DNA of 64,000 nt, from positions 62,001 through 126,000 of the forward strand of contig CBDDEE010000030.1 of assembly GCA_965226855.1 (NCBI GenBank), written 5' to 3'. This DNA comes from JAUXJB01 sp965226855. GTDB lineage: Bacteria > Myxococcota_A > UBA9160 > SZUA-336. Positions 8,370 to 16,928 of the stretch are shown piece by piece. Position numbers and translations under genes: made by a program. Below the pieces are notes generated by a model that saw nothing but the letters and a program-made list of their open reading frames with translations, was not told the origin of the DNA and did not search any database. Numbering within the stretch: position 1 is the first letter of the stretch; each line of letters begins with the position of its first letter.

Positions 8370-8597
8370 TCAGACGTCCTGCGGGCGCAGAGTCTTGCGG
8401 CCGTTCGCGATTGCCCGATCCTCGGCGGTCGCGATCGCCTCCCGAACCCGGTCTTCCAGTGCAGCGTAGAACGTGGCCCCCACGTTGCACTTCTTGGCCG
8501 CAGCCTTGACGCGAGACTTCGAGATGATCATGGGCCCGGCAGCAGCTGACTTCCGCCCCGCCGTCTTTCGCTTTGCCGCCTTCTTCCTGCCTGCCAT
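8370..8597 (-). CDS. Bacterial histone-fold DNA-binding protein with basic N-terminal tail
   Basis: Small, basic, 75-residue protein. Residues 1-21 form a Lys/Arg/Ala-rich tail (GRKKAAKRKTAGRKSAAAG). Residues 24-75 read as a histone fold: short alpha-1 (SKSRVKAAAKKC), long alpha-2 (FYAALEDRVREAIATAEDRA) and the closing NGRKTLRPQDV, equivalent to the archaeal RKTIKAEDI and almost the same as the RPHDL end of Bdellovibrio Bd0055. As in bacterial histones the protein stops at this point, lacking most of alpha-3. ATG 8597 has GGGAGAGG upstream. The gene stands alone between two other transcription units. Expected role: chromosome packaging as a dimer. The tail is a feature not found in Bd0055. 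Confidence 0.8.
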   Translation of the reverse strand: MAGRKKAAKRKTAGRKSAAAGPMIISKSRVKAAAKKCNVGATFYAALEDRVREAIATAEDRAIANGRKTLRPQDV

Positions 8598-8706
8598 TGC
8601 TGTGATACCTCTCCCCTGGTTCGACGCGCTTCATGCGCGGCTGTCGTCAATACCATCGACATGCGCAAAAGCAAGAGCGCCTCTGGGTTCCTGCTATCGT
8701 GACGCG

Positions 8707-9525
8707 ATGAGTCGAGCCGTCCGCCAGGTCGCTGCCAGCCTGGCGACGACCCTGATCTGCGTGAGCCCAACGCCTCTGGCTGCAATCGGGGGCGGAGCGG
8801 ACGGCGAGTTCAGCGAGCGCCGCTCTCTTCACTTCGTGCTCCACCAGGACGTCGGAATCGACAACTACACCGGGTGGAACGGCTCCCGACGCTTCGAGCA
8901 ACGTGTCCTGGGCGTGCTGGAGGACGCATACCGCGAGGTGCGGAGCAGCCTGGGTGTCGCTCCTCCGCGCGCGGTACAGGTGGTCGTCTGGGATCCAGAG
9001 CTCTTCGAGCGCCAGTACGACGGCCTGTTCCTGTTCCAGGCTGCAGGCTTCTACAACGGGGTGATCCACGTACGGGGCGCCACGAACGTGAGCGCGGACC
9101 TGACCGCCACGCTTCACCACGAGTTCGTGCACGCCACGCTCGACGCCGCATCCCCCCGAGGGAGCTTTCCCGGCTGGCTGAACGAGGGGATCGCGGAGTA
9201 CTTCGAGCGTCTAGCACTAGGCCGACGCACGCCGAGCTTCGGCGAGTACGCGGCCCTTCGGAACGCACACGCCGAGGGTCGATGGATCCCGCTCGCGGAG
9301 CTGAGCCAGGTGAGCTTCGGCCACCTCGAGTCGGAAAGGGCGCGGCTCGCCTACCTCGAGTCCTACGCCGCGGTGGAGCTGCTCGTCAGGCAGCAGGGTG
9401 CAGACTCGCTCGGACGGCTGTTGGAACGCATCGTGAAGACGAACAGCGTGGACAGAGCGTTGCGGCGAACCTACCGGCTCGACCTGGCAAAGCTCGAGAA
9501 GAAGCTGATCGACGGGCTCGGCTGA
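8707..9525 (+). CDS. Secreted peptidase MA-like zinc metallopeptidase
   Basis: Residues 1-26 are a Sec signal peptide (MSRAVRQVAASLATTLICVSPTPLAA). The zinc site is HEFVH (His138, Glu139, His142) followed by NEGIAEYFE with the third ligand Glu164, the gluzincin arrangement of the peptidase MA family. Length 272 residues. ATG 8707 is chosen for the signal peptide; upstream in-frame sequence is antisense to the histone gene. It ends 13 nt before the stop of the convergent FAD oxidoreductase. Substrate unknown; it probably acts in the periplasm. Confidence 0.82.
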   Translation: MSRAVRQVAASLATTLICVSPTPLAAIGGGADGEFSERRSLHFVLHQDVGIDNYTGWNGSRRFEQRVLGVLEDAYREVRSSLGVAPPRAVQVVVWDPELFERQYDGLFLFQAAGFYNGVIHVRGATNVSADLTATLHHEFVHATLDAASPRGSFPGWLNEGIAEYFERLALGRRTPSFGEYAALRNAHAEGRWIPLAELSQVSFGHLESERARLAYLESYAAVELLVRQQGADSLGRLLERIVKTNSVDRALRRTYRLDLAKLEKKLIDGLG

Positions 9526-9537
9526 GAACCGGACCGC

Positions 9538-10842
9538 TCAGATGTGCAGGTCCTCGGTGACGAGCGAGCCCTCTCCGAGAAAACGGCTACTGACCAGGGG
9601 CGACAGGTCCAGCGTCTCGAAGCGCTGACCCACGACGAGCTCCACCACACCGCAGCCTATGGCGCGAGACTGCATGACCCCCCGGCCGGTGAAGCTGTGT
9701 GATTCGATCAGGTTGCTGAAGCCCGGCACGAGCCCGACGATGCCACTCCGATCCGGCGTGACGGAATACAGGCCAGCCCAGCCGCGCACGTGACCGCAGC
9801 GCTCGAAGGTGCTCGCACGATGAGCGAGGCGCGGCCAGATCTGCTGCTCGAAGAACTCGTCCCCGTCGTAGTGAAAGTCGTAGCCTGAGGGCTCGGCGGG
9901 CTCCGAGTAGCCCGCGAGGACGTAGGCGCCCTCGGGATGGAAGTACAGGCACGAGGGGTCGACGATCATTCCCAGCGACCCGAGCTCGACGTCTTCTGGA
10001 AGATCGCGCGCGCGCACGTCGACCATCGCGATCTGGCGCCGGACGGGGATCGTTACGTCGAGCACGCCGAGCTTGGAAGAGAGAACGGGACTCCAGGCTC
10101 CCAGCGCGTTGATGAAGAAGTCGGGCCTGATCGACGGGTGATCAACCGCGATCTCCGGCGCTACGCGATGTTGTGTAAGTATGCGCTGGATGGCGTGACC
10201 CTCGTCGGCAACGTCTCCCTTCGCAACCTCCACGATGTGTACCAGACTGACTTGGCGAACGCCCGGCTCCCGCTCCGTGACCTCTACTCCCTCGATGTAG
10301 TGACGGTTCAGAAAACGGGCACCGCCGGCCTCGGCGCGCCGTCGGTAGTAGGAGCGCACCGCGTTTGGGTTGATCAGCCCGTCCCGCTTCGAGAAGGTGG
10401 CGCCGACGAGCTCGTCCATGTTGCGATCGAGCACTGGGAACCTGGTGGCAACGTCGCTCGCAGACAGAATCTCGACCTCGAGGCCCAAACGCTCCTGCAG
10501 AGAGCGGCGGCGGAGTGCCTTCGCGAACAGCTCCCTGTCGTCGTAGAGCCACAGGTAGCCCGCCTGGCGGAACGCGAAGTCCTCTGCGTGCTCCTCGAAG
10601 AAGGTGAGGGTGTCGCGGCAGGTTGTAATGTTGACCTCCTGCCACCAAGTGGCGCGCGCGCCGCCCGCATTCAGCTCGGAGGAGGCGTAGGTTCCCTGGA
10701 GGTCGAGGTCCACTACGCACACGTCCCTGACCCCGCGCTCGACGAGCGCACACGCGGCCGCCGAGCCGATGATGCCCCCACCCGCGATCAGTACTCGTGT
10801 TGACTCCACAGAAGGTCTCCGGCGAGGCTGCGAAACGGCCAT
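9538..10842 (-). CDS. FAD-dependent oxidoreductase of the DAO/sarcosine-oxidase-beta type
   Basis: Flavoenzyme oxidising a small amine or amino acid. The FAD-binding Rossmann strand is RVLIAGGGIIGSAAACALVERG (residues 16-37, GxGxxG), with the acidic strand end VCVVDLD, and the C-terminal FAD block SNLIESHSFTGRGVMQSRAIG. Length 434 residues is typical for DAO-family enzymes. Start is ATG 10842. It is divergent from a small membrane-protein gene. Glycine/sarcosine/dimethylglycine-type substrates are typical of the family; nothing nearby narrows this. Confidence 0.83.
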   Translation of the reverse strand: MAVSQPRRRPSVESTRVLIAGGGIIGSAAACALVERGVRDVCVVDLDLQGTYASSELNAGGARATWWQEVNITTCRDTLTFFEEHAEDFAFRQAGYLWLYDDRELFAKALRRRSLQERLGLEVEILSASDVATRFPVLDRNMDELVGATFSKRDGLINPNAVRSYYRRRAEAGGARFLNRHYIEGVEVTEREPGVRQVSLVHIVEVAKGDVADEGHAIQRILTQHRVAPEIAVDHPSIRPDFFINALGAWSPVLSSKLGVLDVTIPVRRQIAMVDVRARDLPEDVELGSLGMIVDPSCLYFHPEGAYVLAGYSEPAEPSGYDFHYDGDEFFEQQIWPRLAHRASTFERCGHVRGWAGLYSVTPDRSGIVGLVPGFSNLIESHSFTGRGVMQSRAIGCGVVELVVGQRFETLDLSPLVSSRFLGEGSLVTEDLHI

Positions 10843-10912
10843 CTCTTACAAAGTACGGGCTACAATCCCGCGCCGAAAGCCCGTAGACTCGAGCCAGCGG
10901 AGGGAACGATTC

Positions 10913-11389
10913 GTGGAGGGCGTGGGGCGCTCCGACCCGTCGGTCCTGGCAGCGGACAAGAACGGCCAGCAGGAGAAGGCTGCGCCAGCGCGTCGCGTGT
11001 TCCTGCGTGCGAGTGAGGTTCCGGGGCTTCTGCTCGGTGTTAGTCGCGCGGATCCCGTTGCCCGGCGCAGGGTGCTCGGCGCTCGCCGGGGCGGGCGGAT
11101 AGGCTTGGCCCTTGGACTGGTGGCGCTCGCTCTGGCGGTGCCGGACTGGACCACTGCCGCTGGGCTCACCCTGCTTCACGTCGCAAGCACGGTGGGGCTG
11201 GGGTTCGTCGGCGTGCCTACCCCGCTCGGAGAGCTCCAGCGGCTACGGCTCTCGCTGTGGACGAGCGCGCCACCGCTACTGCTGGCGGCGGCGTTCCGGC
11301 TGATCTGGCCGGAGTCGCTGGCTCCCGGGCTGGCCGGGCTCGTCGTGGGCCAGCTGCTCCTGTACCGGGCGCTGCGCCGCAGTCTCTAG
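10913..11389 (+). CDS. Small multi-pass membrane protein, unknown function
   Basis: 158 residues. The first 65 residues are hydrophilic and basic, then four hydrophobic segments follow (GLALGLVALALAVPDW, AAGLTLLHVASTVGLGFVG, LLLAAAFRLIW, LAGLVVGQLLLYRAL). I do not recognise the family. GTG 10913 is chosen because AGGGA lies about 9 nt upstream; the frame is open to 10769 but that part is antisense to the oxidoreductase N-terminus. It is convergent with a small secreted-protein gene. Confidence 0.5.
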   Translation: MEGVGRSDPSVLAADKNGQQEKAAPARRVFLRASEVPGLLLGVSRADPVARRRVLGARRGGRIGLALGLVALALAVPDWTTAAGLTLLHVASTVGLGFVGVPTPLGELQRLRLSLWTSAPPLLLAAAFRLIWPESLAPGLAGLVVGQLLLYRALRRSL

Positions 11390-11411
11390 CCCGACTCGCT
11401 CACCAGGTGGG

Positions 11412-11711
11412 CTAGTCCTCGGGACTCTCCCGTGGGTCACTGCCCGGCTCGAGCACCGGCAGGTCTCCGGGACGCAGGTAGTTGTACCCGCGCGTGTTGA
11501 GCACGAACACGTTTTTCGCGCGCTCGGTCGCTTCCCGGAGCGGATTGATCTGGATGCTGCGCGTAGTCGGCGCCTCTGGCACCTGACAGCTGTTCGCCTG
11601 GGCTTCCTCGGTGGCCAGCTCGGACGACTCGGAATCGGCGGCCCGAACGTTCACGCCCCCCACGCTGAAGACCAGGGAAGCGGCCGCGATTGCGTATGCG
11701 AACGAGCGCAT
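11412..11711 (-). CDS. Small secreted protein, unknown function
   Basis: 99 residues with a clear Sec signal peptide (MRSFAYAIAAASLVFSVGGVNVRA, cleavage after ARA-type site near residue 24). The mature part is acidic, has a single Cys (CQVPEAP), and contains a RSIQINPLREATERAKNVFVLNTRGYNYL stretch with no recognised domain. ATG 11711 has a near-perfect ribosome site (GGAGG, spacing 7), which is the main reason to believe the gene. Divergent from the isochorismatase-like gene. Confidence 0.6.
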   Translation of the reverse strand: MRSFAYAIAAASLVFSVGGVNVRAADSESSELATEEAQANSCQVPEAPTTRSIQINPLREATERAKNVFVLNTRGYNYLRPGDLPVLEPGSDPRESPED

Positions 11712-11794
11712 GGCAGATCCTCCGTTTAGATGTCATCGGCGCCAGCCGCCCAAGGCTTGAGCCCGGGCCCATCTACACGTAAGGTGCGTTGCAG

Positions 11795-12346
11795 ATGCAT
11801 GAAAATGTGGTCGACCCAGAACAGGCCTACGTCCTCGTCGTCGATCTGCAGGAGACGTATCGGGGCAAGCTCTTCGAATGGGAACGTACGGTCGAGCGCG
11901 CTTGTATCCTGATCCGAGCTGCGCACATGCTCGAGCTGCCTGTCCTCTATACCGAGCAGTATCCGAAGGGCCTCGGAACGACGGCCCCCGAGGTGCTGGA
12001 CGCGCTCGGAGACGCCCCGGGCTTCGAGAAGCGGACCATGTCGGCGCTGGGCGCTGGAGGGTTGCTCGAATATGTTGCCACGCTCGAGCGTTCCCAGGCC
12101 ATCGTCTTGGGCATCGAGACCCAGGCCTGCATCAATCAGACGGTGCACGACCTGCTCGGTCGCGGGACACCCGTTCACCTGGCGGTAGATGCCGTCTCGT
12201 CCCGCCATGAGCGGGAGCACACACTCGCACTCGACAAGCTGCTGCGTTCAGGCGCGCTCGGAAGCAGCGTCGAGGGCATCGTGCTCGAGTGTCTACGCAC
12301 CGCAGACCACCCGAGCTTCAAGTCGGTCCAGGCGCTCCTCAAGTGA
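11795..12346 (+). CDS. Isochorismatase-like cysteine hydrolase
   Basis: Member of the isochorismatase/YcaC superfamily. The catalytic triad is visible: Asp17 (VLVVDLQE), Lys79 (GFEKRTMSA) and Cys112 (GIETQACINQT). Length 183 residues matches the short single-domain group. ATG 11795 was preferred to TTG 11789, two codons upstream. It is followed after 1 nt by a uracil-DNA glycosylase gene, suggesting co-transcription. The substrate (amide, nicotinamide-like or isochorismate-like) is not predictable. Confidence 0.85.
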   Translation: MHENVVDPEQAYVLVVDLQETYRGKLFEWERTVERACILIRAAHMLELPVLYTEQYPKGLGTTAPEVLDALGDAPGFEKRTMSALGAGGLLEYVATLERSQAIVLGIETQACINQTVHDLLGRGTPVHLAVDAVSSRHEREHTLALDKLLRSGALGSSVEGIVLECLRTADHPSFKSVQALLK

Positions 12347-12347
12347 G

Positions 12348-12998
12348 ATGAGCGCCGCGGCGCTGCGTCGTCTCGAACGAGAGGTGCCGAAGTGCCGTCG
12401 CTGTCCGAGACTGGGCGCCTATCTCGGCGAGCTACGTCAGCGCCATCCCGACTACTGGAACAACCCTGTGCCGAGCTTCGGCGATCGGAACGCTTGGCTC
12501 GCGATCGTTGGCCTGGCCCCGGGCCTGCACGGTGCGAACCGCTCGGGGCGTCCGTTCTGGCTGGACGCGTCTGGCGAGTGGCTATACGGCGAGCTCGAGC
12601 GCCAGCAGCTCTGGGATGGAAAGTCGCTCAGAGGCGTGTACGTGCTTAACGCGGTGAAGTGCGTCCCGCCGGGAAACCGTCCCAACGGCGCCGAACGGGC
12701 CGCCTGTCTCGGCTGGCTCGAGCAAGAGCTCGCTCTCCTGGCTTCCGCCCGCGTCGTGCTCGCGCTGGGAGCGATCGCACACACGGCAGTGTTGCGTGCC
12801 TGGCAGGCCTTCCCGCGCGTGCGCTACCCCTTCGCACACTCCACGGTGCACCGTATCGACGGGCACCCTCCGCTCCTGTCCAGCTACCACCCTTCCCGCC
12901 AGAACACGAACACCGGAGTTCTGACCAGCCCGATGTGGAAAGCCGTCTTCCGGCGCGCTCAGCGCCTGGCCAGCGCGACCGCGCCCGGTATCAGCTAG
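12348..12998 (+). CDS. Type-5 uracil-DNA glycosylase (UdgB-like), 4Fe-4S
   Basis: Removes uracil and other deaminated bases from DNA. The active-site loop GLAPGLHGANRSGRPF (residues 55-70) and the C-terminal HPSRQNT loop are hallmarks of family-5 UDGs, which use Gly-Leu-Ala-Pro-Gly rather than the Asp/Asn of family 1. Cys16, Cys19, Cys105 and Cys120 (CRRC, NAVKC, AAC) are placed to bind the iron-sulfur cluster. 216 residues. ATG 12348 lies at the end of the isochorismatase gene. Such enzymes are common in thermophiles, actinobacteria and deltaproteobacteria. Confidence 0.9.
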   Translation: MSAAALRRLEREVPKCRRCPRLGAYLGELRQRHPDYWNNPVPSFGDRNAWLAIVGLAPGLHGANRSGRPFWLDASGEWLYGELERQQLWDGKSLRGVYVLNAVKCVPPGNRPNGAERAACLGWLEQELALLASARVVLALGAIAHTAVLRAWQAFPRVRYPFAHSTVHRIDGHPPLLSSYHPSRQNTNTGVLTSPMWKAVFRRAQRLASATAPGIS

Positions 12999-13010
12999 CC
13001 TGGGGAGCCA

Positions 13011-14270
13011 GTGAGCGACCTCTTGCCCGAGATCCGCACGCCCGTGCCGGGACCCCGCTCGAAGGCCCTGAGTCTTCGACTTGCACGGGTGGAATGCCCC
13101 GAGGTCACGTGCCTCTCGGAGGGACCCATCTTCTGGGAACGCGCCAGCGGTGCCAACGTCATCGACGTGGACGGGAATCGCTACGTGGACCTGCTGGCCG
13201 GATTCGGTGTCGCGGCGCTGGGACACGCGCACCCTGAAATCAGCGCGGCCTGGGCCACGCAGGCAGAGGAGCTGCCCCACGCCATGGGTGATGTGTATCC
13301 GGCAAGGCGGAAGGTCGAGCTGCTCGAAACGCTGACCCGCTGCCTGCCCGGAGACCTGGGCTGCGCAATCCTCTCCTCCTCGGGCTCCGACGCGGTGGAG
13401 TCCGCGCTCAAGACGGCACTCGTCGCAACGCAACGAGCCGGCGTCATCGCCTTCGAGGGTGCCTATCACGGCCTCGGCCTCGGCGCGCTCGACACGACGC
13501 ACCGCCAGCTGTTTCGCGCTCCCTTCGAAGCGCGGCTTCCCGGCCGTACGCGCTTCGTCCCCTACGGGGACGCGAAGGCGGTGCGCGAGGCGCTCGCGGC
13601 CGGGGACGTGGGAGCCATCCTGGTCGAGCCAATCCAGGGCCGTGGCGGCTGCGTGGTTGCTCCGCCTGGCTTTCTTCGCGAGCTGCGGGAGCTTGCCGAT
13701 GGGTTCCGCACGCTGCTCATCGTGGATGAAGTCTACACAGGATTGGGTCGAACAGGCTCCTGGCTGGCGTGCGAGCACGAGGGCGTGCTGCCCGACGTGG
13801 TGGCGCTCGGGAAGGGATTGGGTAACGGCTTCCCGATCTCCGCCTGCGCCGGTCGAGAGCACGTGATGCGCGCCTGGGGAGCGTCGACGGGAGAGGCCGT
13901 CCACACGAGCACCCACCTCGGCAACCCCGTCGGCTGTAATGTCGCCACCGCGGTGCTCGAGATCCTGGAGCGCGAGGGTCTCGCAAAGCGCGCGGCCCGG
14001 GTTGGTGCGCGCCTGCTCGAACAGCTGCGCACCGAGCTGGGCGACGCGCCGCGTGTCCGCGAGGTACGCGGCCGCGGGTTGATGCTCGGGATCGAACTCG
14101 ACACCGCAGATACCGCGCGCCGCGTCGTGGCAGCGATGCTCAGCGAGGGCTGGATCCTGCTCGGCGATGGTGTCGAGGGTCGCGTGCTCTCCCTGACCCC
14201 GCCGCTGACGATCTCCGAAGAGCTCCTCGACCGCGCCACGGACCGACTCGTGGCGCACCTGCACGCATGA
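13011..14270 (+). CDS. Class III PLP aminotransferase, first gene of the LuxE/LuxC operon
   Basis: PLP-dependent transaminase related to 4-aminobutyrate and acetylornithine aminotransferases, 419 residues. Key sites: AILSSSGSDAVESALK (phosphate loop), FEGAYHG, LLIVDEVYTGLGRTG (Asp binding the pyridine nitrogen) and VALGKGLGNGFPIS with Schiff-base Lys268. GTG 13011 starts 12 nt after the glycosylase stop. Its stop overlaps the LuxE start (ATGA, 14267-14270), so it is tightly coupled to the acyl-reductase genes. Amine donors and acceptors are unknown; the context suggests an aldehyde made by LuxC as acceptor. Confidence 0.9.
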   Translation: MSDLLPEIRTPVPGPRSKALSLRLARVECPEVTCLSEGPIFWERASGANVIDVDGNRYVDLLAGFGVAALGHAHPEISAAWATQAEELPHAMGDVYPARRKVELLETLTRCLPGDLGCAILSSSGSDAVESALKTALVATQRAGVIAFEGAYHGLGLGALDTTHRQLFRAPFEARLPGRTRFVPYGDAKAVREALAAGDVGAILVEPIQGRGGCVVAPPGFLRELRELADGFRTLLIVDEVYTGLGRTGSWLACEHEGVLPDVVALGKGLGNGFPISACAGREHVMRAWGASTGEAVHTSTHLGNPVGCNVATAVLEILEREGLAKRAARVGARLLEQLRTELGDAPRVREVRGRGLMLGIELDTADTARRVVAAMLSEGWILLGDGVEGRVLSLTPPLTISEELLDRATDRLVAHLHA

Positions 14271-15355
14271 CTCGGAGAGCCGTCGAGCGGCGCATCCTCG
14301 CCTGGATCGCGGAGGGGGTCGAGCCGCCCGCCGATCGCGCGGCCGCCGACGAGCGCTTCGGCGAGCTCGCACTCGCGCTCTTCGCGCACCAGTACGAGTC
14401 AGGCGACGCGTACCGGGTGCTCTGCGATTCCTTCGGCCGGAACCCGTCCAACGTCGAGCGCTGGTCCGACATTCCCGCGGTTCCGACCGGGGCGTTCAAG
14501 CAGGCCCGACTTGCGACCTTCCCCGCGGAGCGAGAGGTCCGCACCTTCCGGACCAGCGGAAGCTCGACCGCCGAACGCGGCGCTCTCCACCTGGACACGC
14601 TCGAGCTCTACGACGCCTCGCTGCTGACGACGTTCGGAGCCTACGTGTGCTGCGGTGTCGAACGCCTGCGCTTCCTCGTCCTGTCTCCGTCCACGAGCGA
14701 GGCCCCGGATTCCTCACTCTCCTACATGTTCGAGCGCGCGGCCCGCGAGCTGGGCCGAGGAGAGCCCTCCTTCTACGTCGCACAGCGCGGCTGGGCTCCC
14801 GATCGAGCTCTTGCGGACCTGGGCGAGCTCGACGAGCCAGCTGCCGTGGTGGGTACCGCGTTCTCCTTCGTCCATCTGCTGGACGAGCTCGAGAGGCGCG
14901 GTGTGAGCTTCGCGCTTCCCGAGGGATCCCGGGTCATGGAGACGGGCGGCTTCAAGGGCCGCTCCCGCGAGCTTACGCGGGTCGAGCTCCACGCCGGCAT
15001 CTCGAGCGCACTCGGGGTTCCGACGGCGGCGATCGTCAACCAGTACGGGATGTGCGAGCTGGGCAGCCAGTTCTACGAGCCTTCGCTCCAAACGGGACGA
15101 CCCACGCAGACGAAGCGCGTTCCGCCCTGGGTCCGCACGCGCGTGCTCGATCCCGCGACATGGAAGGAGGTGCCGGTTGCGGAGACCGGTGTGCTCGTGC
15201 ACTACGATCTCGCGAACACCGGCTCCGTGCTAGCAGTCCAGACGTCGGACCTCGGGCTGCGCCGCGACGACGGGTTCGAGGTACTGGGGCGCCTCCAGGG
15301 CGCGGAAGAGCGCGGCTGCTCGATCGCCGCCGACGTCCTTTTCGCGGGTCGGTGA
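14267..15355 (+). CDS. luxE: LuxE-like acyl-protein synthetase
   Basis: ATP-dependent fatty acyl-AMP ligase/acyl carrier, equivalent to the LuxE subunit of the luciferase fatty-acid reductase. Landmarks: TFRTSGSSTAERGALHLD (AMP-binding Thr-Ser-Gly-Ser-Ser loop), METGGFKGRSREL, NQYGMCELGSQFYE, and the C-terminal ERGCSIAADV, whose Cys351 (of 362 residues) lies where Vibrio LuxE carries the acyl thioester near its C-terminus. It overlaps the aminotransferase and is 2 nt from luxC. No luxAB luciferase genes are present, so the product aldehyde is used for something other than light. Confidence 0.88.
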   Translation: MTRRAVERRILAWIAEGVEPPADRAAADERFGELALALFAHQYESGDAYRVLCDSFGRNPSNVERWSDIPAVPTGAFKQARLATFPAEREVRTFRTSGSSTAERGALHLDTLELYDASLLTTFGAYVCCGVERLRFLVLSPSTSEAPDSSLSYMFERAARELGRGEPSFYVAQRGWAPDRALADLGELDEPAAVVGTAFSFVHLLDELERRGVSFALPEGSRVMETGGFKGRSRELTRVELHAGISSALGVPTAAIVNQYGMCELGSQFYEPSLQTGRPTQTKRVPPWVRTRVLDPATWKEVPVAETGVLVHYDLANTGSVLAVQTSDLGLRRDDGFEVLGRLQGAEERGCSIAADVLFAGR

Positions 15356-15357
15356 GC

Positions 15358-16497
15358 ATGATCGCCCCTGCCGAGCTCGTCGATCGGCTCGACCGAGCGC
15401 TCGGCCTATGGCGCGCAGCCGATTCGCCTTGGCTGCGCCGGCTCGCAGAGGAGCACGGCGGCTTCTCGCCAGAGGTCATCTCCCTCGGCGTGAGCAGAGG
15501 AGTCGAGCACTGGACGCGCGATGTCCTCGCAACACTGCGGGAGCGCGAGCTCGTGGAGCCCGTCTGGGTCCCTGGCCTGACGGGCGTCTGGCTGGCGGGC
15601 TCCGTGCCGACGGCCACGTTTGCCGCGCTGCTCCTGCCACTCCTCGCCGGTTCGACGGTCTGGGCGAAGCCATCTTCGGCCGATCCCGTGACCCCAGCCC
15701 TGTTCAGGGATTCGTTGGCCGAGGTCGGACTGCCCGAGGTGATGCGGATCGCGGCGGAAGACGAGGTGCTGCGGGAGGTCGACTGCCTGGTCGCCTACGG
15801 AAGCGACGAGACGATCGAGGCGGTCCGCCGCCGCCTGCCCGCAGCGAAGCTCTTCGTAGGCTACGGGCACAAGCTCTCGCTCGCTGCGATCGGTACACAT
15901 GTGAGCGTAGCGGAGGCCGCGGTGGACCTCGCGCTCGATCTGTCGCTCTGGGACGGCCGTGGCTGTCTCTCACCTGCCTACATCCTGGTGATGGACGAGC
16001 CGGCGGGACGAGCCGAGTTATTCGCCGCGGAGCTGGCGCGCGCGCTCGCAGACTGCGAAGACAAGCTTCCCCGCCCCACGCTCGATCCCGCCGAAGAGGC
16101 GCATATCCGCGAGCAGCGAGCGTTCGCCGGGCTGCGACCGGATGGCCGACTCTGGGCGTCCGAAGCTTCTACGAGCTGGACCGTCGCATACGACCCGAAC
16201 GGTCCGCTGCCTTCACCTGGTGCGCTTCGGCTCGCACGCGTGGTCGCAACCCAGAGCTTGGCCGAGCTCGGAGAACGCTGCCGCGAGCTCTCACCTCACC
16301 TATCCTCCATCGGACACTGCGGATGGGGGGGCGACTTGGAGATTGCAGCGATCGCGGGCGCTTCGGGAGCGTCGCGCATCTGTCCACTCGGCCGCATGCA
16401 GCTGCCCCCGATCGACTGGAACCACGACGGCATCAGCCCGCTACGCCCCATGCTCCGGCTCACTGACGTCGAGCGCGGGGAGAAGGCGCACTCATGA
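15358..16497 (+). CDS. luxC: LuxC-like acyl-CoA/acyl-protein reductase
   Basis: NADPH-dependent reductase converting a fatty acyl thioester to an aldehyde, 379 residues, aldehyde-dehydrogenase-like fold. WVPGLTGVWLAGSVPTATF and AGSTVWAKPSSADP form the nucleotide-binding half; the catalytic Cys203 is in WDGRGCLSPAYIL, matching the acyl-binding Cys of LuxC. The end (RICPLGRMQLPPIDWNHDG) is a conserved LuxC block. ATG 15358 is used; GTG 15352, two codons upstream, is equally possible. Its stop overlaps the VOC gene by 4 nt. LuxC plus LuxE should form a fatty acid to aldehyde reductase. Confidence 0.88.
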   Translation: MIAPAELVDRLDRALGLWRAADSPWLRRLAEEHGGFSPEVISLGVSRGVEHWTRDVLATLRERELVEPVWVPGLTGVWLAGSVPTATFAALLLPLLAGSTVWAKPSSADPVTPALFRDSLAEVGLPEVMRIAAEDEVLREVDCLVAYGSDETIEAVRRRLPAAKLFVGYGHKLSLAAIGTHVSVAEAAVDLALDLSLWDGRGCLSPAYILVMDEPAGRAELFAAELARALADCEDKLPRPTLDPAEEAHIREQRAFAGLRPDGRLWASEASTSWTVAYDPNGPLPSPGALRLARVVATQSLAELGERCRELSPHLSSIGHCGWGGDLEIAAIAGASGASRICPLGRMQLPPIDWNHDGISPLRPMLRLTDVERGEKAHS

Positions 16498-16928
16498 GTG
16501 AGGCCAAGCGTGAGACGCGAGCCGTCGCGCTGAAGCAGCCAGCGCGGATGACTCATGTTGCGATTCGTACAACCCGCATGGAGGAGTCGCTCGACTTCTA
16601 TCGACGCTACGCAGCACTGCGTATTGTGCACGAGCGCGAGGACGACGGCATTCACGTGGCTTGGCTTTCGCACCGGAGCGAGGATCCCGACTTCGTGATC
16701 GTCCTGCTCGAGATGCCACACGAGTTGCAGCCCGAGCCCAACGCGATGGACCACTTCGGCTTCGACGTGGGCTCGAGGAATGAGGTCGACGAGATCGCCG
16801 CACTAGCTCGACATGAGGGCTGTCTCAAGTATGGCCCCACTGATGCGGGACCGGTCGTCGGCTACCTCGTCATGGTCCGCGACCCCAGCGGCAACACCTG
16901 CGAGTTCTCCTACGGGCAAGTCCTGTGA
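16494..16928 (+). CDS. VOC (glyoxalase/bleomycin-resistance) family protein
   Basis: 144-residue metal-binding fold of the vicinal oxygen chelate superfamily. Metal ligands are suggested by His in MTHVAIRTTRMEESLDFY, His in NAMDHFGFDV and Glu in GNTCEFSYGQ. It is the last gene of the aminotransferase-luxE-luxC operon (ATGA overlap with luxC). An R2 repeat begins at the first base after its stop. The reaction is unknown; a role in handling the aldehyde or its product is a context-based guess. Confidence 0.8.
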   Translation: MSEAKRETRAVALKQPARMTHVAIRTTRMEESLDFYRRYAALRIVHEREDDGIHVAWLSHRSEDPDFVIVLLEMPHELQPEPNAMDHFGFDVGSRNEVDEIAALARHEGCLKYGPTDAGPVVGYLVMVRDPSGNTCEFSYGQVL

